DNA of 64,000 bases from Engraulis encrasicolus. Lineage: Eukaryota > Chordata > Actinopteri > Clupeiformes > Engraulidae. The translations under genes were made by a program, and so were the position numbers. The notes under the pieces are model-generated. The model saw only the letters and a list, made by a program, of their open reading frames with translations, did no database searches and was not told the origin of the DNA. Each line of letters starts with the position of its first letter. Positions within the stretch are counted from its first letter, which is position 1. The DNA is taken from assembly GCF_034702125.1 (NCBI RefSeq), contig NC_085865.1, positions 46,273,856 through 46,337,855 on the forward strand, in the 5' to 3' direction. Below are positions 53,382 through 64,000 of the stretch, one piece after another.

Positions 53382-53953
53382 CAATTCTGTGAAATGGACA
53401 CGGATCTTTGGGACATGAAATCTGTGTCAGTTTCACACATTTTTTTCAAAATTCCATGCTCCTAGACACGGAATTGTTTTCCGTGATGGACACACGGACG
53501 TGCTTTCTATATATTCCCATAACTCTATGTTTACACAGTCTTGGCTTTCTCAGGATATTTCTAATTTCAAATATATTTTTCTCAAAAGGCATTTCATACA
53601 GGTTAGGGTTAGGCCGGGATTGTTTTGGTCTGGGCACAGCTAGTATTTTTTGTTTATTACATGAACTTGATAGCCTATCAACCAACTGGAAGAGGTATTT
53701 CTCAAAAACATGTCTTTACTGACAGGCTAAGGTTAAGGATTGTTTATGTCAGGACATAACTTAAATTGCTCTCGCATTCTTTATTTAGTATTAAAATTTG
53801 GTATCTATTGTCTAATGACAGACTTAACACAGTGCTGTGGGAATATAGAAAGCACATCCGTGAGTCAATCACGGAAAACAATTCCATGTCCAAAATCTGT
53901 GAAACTGACACGAATTTCGTGTGCAAAGGATCTGTGTCTATTACACGCAATTC
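53382..53953. mobile_element. Foldback element, B spacer copy
   Basis: Counterpart of 18715-19290. Confidence 0.55.
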
Positions 53954-54549
53954 TGATAGATCAGGCTGTCTTTTGAGGTGACCTTTTATTATGGAGGTCT
54001 TGTTTTTGAAGATAATAGTATTTCTGGTGTCCCCAGACAGCTCCTCTGTCTCCACCTTTGTGAAAGAGGAGCAAGATGTAACAGGTTGCTTTTTAAAACA
54101 CAAATATCATCATTCATTGGCTAATTCCTGTTCTATGGACAAAAGCAATCTATCAAAGGTTATTCCCATTTGATATTTACCATATTTAAGTCAAATTATG
54201 TTTCCACAGTGATAACCAATGAAGGGTGCCAATACCAGTGACTCCAGCAGTTCCCATTTTTTCCTCTAATAGTCTAGTTTTTGATGTTGTTGATCATTTT
54301 TATATTTTGTATCAACCACAAGCTACCTGTATCTACAAGTATAGTACAATCGAGGTTGACCTTATTATTTGTTGCCTTGAGATATGTCACATTATGTGCT
54401 TAAACTTCAATGCTAACTGGCAGCGCTGCTGAAATTGATTATGATATTGAATTAAGAGATGAACTGTTCAGTGTGTGTAATGCTTGAAATGATGGGTTCA
54501 GGCAGAGAAATTCACTAAAAACAATCAATTGAAACGAGGCCAGAGTTGT

Positions 54550-54751
54550 TTGTTGCATTTTCATTTATTCTACATCACTACTAGCCTGATTATAGTCTAC
54601 TTTCAAATCTCTTCAAGACTTGGTCAGAAAGGGCATGGTTGACCCACCTCTCTTGGTTAGCTACTGTTTTTTTACGTCCCGACAAAGTGGTGTCACTACA
54701 GAAACCTCGGAGGCCAGAACACAAGGATTTGGGAGATCTTCAGGAGGATCT
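54550..54751 (-). promoter_or_regulatory. Gene C: 3' UTR and poly(A) signal
   Basis: Follows the stop at 54752-54754; AATAAA on the minus strand at 54564-54569, as in gene B. Confidence 0.55.
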
Positions 54752-63033
<8,282 letters not shown>

Positions 63034-63149
63034 CTGTGAAAGTAGTGCAGATTATAGTTTGACAAGCCTGGCATTATTTTAGACACATTTAAATGGACAT
63101 CATTATTATTTTGGACAGTACTAATGCAAGTACATTTGTGTAACCTATG

Positions 63150-64000
63150 GTGGGTTTCCCTGCCACTTCATTCCAAGTCCTTCTTCCCCTAGAGGGCACT
63201 GCGCCAAAAGTCCTTCTCTTACAGTTACCAAGGACTCCCCCCTGTATTTAACACGGAACTCAACCATCCTTGTTACTCTTGTTCCAGCCAGGAATCGGAC
63301 GTTAAGGGTGGGCAATATATACCGTCTGCGAAATCATCGTAAATGTTGTTTTGACGATGAGTAGTTTTGCAATATCAAGATATTTTTATGAAGTCGCTAA
63401 AATCAACAAAAGCGCTGTGACAGGACTCATTCAGACAGCGACGACAGCCAAGCCTTTCAGCCAATAGTAATGTTGTTGTGAACTGGAGAATAAAGTCTGT
63501 GAACCAATGAGCAGACAGTGCTGAGGGGGGCGGGCTGCAGCGTTTTGCCATACAGGGAGAGAGAGATTTCCGTGTCACTCGTGCACAGCACTGCTGCTGC
63601 TGGGCAGTGGAGGAGAGTTGCTGTTATCCAAATGGTGGATTTACATGAGGAATTCAACCATTAAACAAGCCATTGCATGATGCTGAGGGCGTTTTCGAGC
63701 TATGTGCTTTAATTAGCAACCGTCTGTGATTATGGAAAGCCAAATAGTTAGGAAGATAAATAGCTTTGTCTCTGGTCTGAGAAATCGCTAGTTAGCATGC
63801 TAGTTAGCATGCTAGTTAGCATGCTAGTTAGCATGCTAGTTAGCGAATTAGGCTAAGCAATGTTGTTCTCTACAACTATCATTGGCTGTTACTCACTACT
63901 CAAACATCCACCTGCATGTATAGATAGCATAACTGCTAAGGTGGACAAGTACTGTTGAGTTATACAATGTGTGAAATTCAACACATGCAATTTGCAGCTG
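63150..64000. other. Sequence unrelated to gene B, beyond exon 15 of gene C
   Basis: Homology to gene B intron 14 stops near 63150. The new DNA holds GGGTGGGCAATATATACCGT, a word like the ends of some hAT elements, a GGGGCGGG box and a 12-nt tandem repeat. No exon of myosin and no other gene was recognised. Confidence 0.5.
63787..63844. repeat. 12-nt tandem repeat GCTAGTTAGCAT
   Basis: About 4.8 identical units; each contains GCTA and TAGC in inverted order. Confidence 0.93.

Noticed and set aside
63534..63550. GC-rich box as the promoter of a truncated gene C
   Set aside because: No TATA, initiator or leader exon resembling those of A and B was seen nearby; kept only as a question under the breakpoint finding.

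Overview
The window looks like teleost fish genomic DNA. It has vertebrate-type split genes with short GT-AG introns, long (TG)n and (GA)n microsatellites, and many fish-type mobile elements (L2-like LINEs, hAT, Tc1/mariner and TTAA-target inverted-repeat elements, tRNA-derived SINEs). The species cannot be named from the sequence.

The only clear protein-coding genes are three tandem sarcomeric myosin heavy chain (MYH) genes, all on the minus strand and all closest by eye to the cardiac/slow (myh6/myh7/smyhc) type rather than the fast skeletal type. Gene A (51-4139) is the 5' part of a gene that runs off the left edge: 13 coding exons, 525 codons, start to relay helix. Gene B (20184-34041) is complete: 37 coding exons total 5811 nt and encode 1936 residues with no break. 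Gene C (54752-63033) shows only the 3' part, 23 exons from actin-binding loop 2 to the stop. Its upstream neighbour exon is absent where gene B predicts it, because the homologous intron gives way to unrelated DNA near 63150. Each gene encodes a filament-forming motor whose head hydrolyses ATP on actin and whose coiled-coil tail packs into the thick filament.

Genes A and B have a matching promoter and non-coding first exon far upstream of the ATG. There is a TATA box (7353-7359; 35575-35581), an initiator TCAGTC exactly 30 nt downstream, a 40- or 37-nt leader exon, and a GTAAGC donor. Between the leader exon and the true start, both genes carry two further decayed copies of the MGDA start segment. 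Gene A has an intact second copy of the 64-nt exon that follows switch 1, while the same copy in gene B is dead. Gene B also has relics of two other exons flanking exon 18.

The two spacers (about 16 kb and 20 kb) are copies of one ancestral spacer, since their conserved blocks run in parallel. They differ by many insertions, and the sister copy often supplies the exact empty site. Insertions specific to the A spacer are an L2 tail (4236-5487), a TTAA foldback element (5910-6320), a LINE tail with (CTCTA)n (9417-9745), a Tc1/mariner-like element (9961-11394) and an L2 LINE with a nested TTAA element (13949-17363). Insertions specific to the B spacer are a 2-kb giant hairpin with a nested hAT (37129-39123), a 0.4-kb inverted-repeat element (39642-40033), two further LINEs (43818-45330; 46361-47133) and several smaller elements. 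I found no rRNA, functional tRNA, CRISPR array or recognisable intronic miR-208/499.
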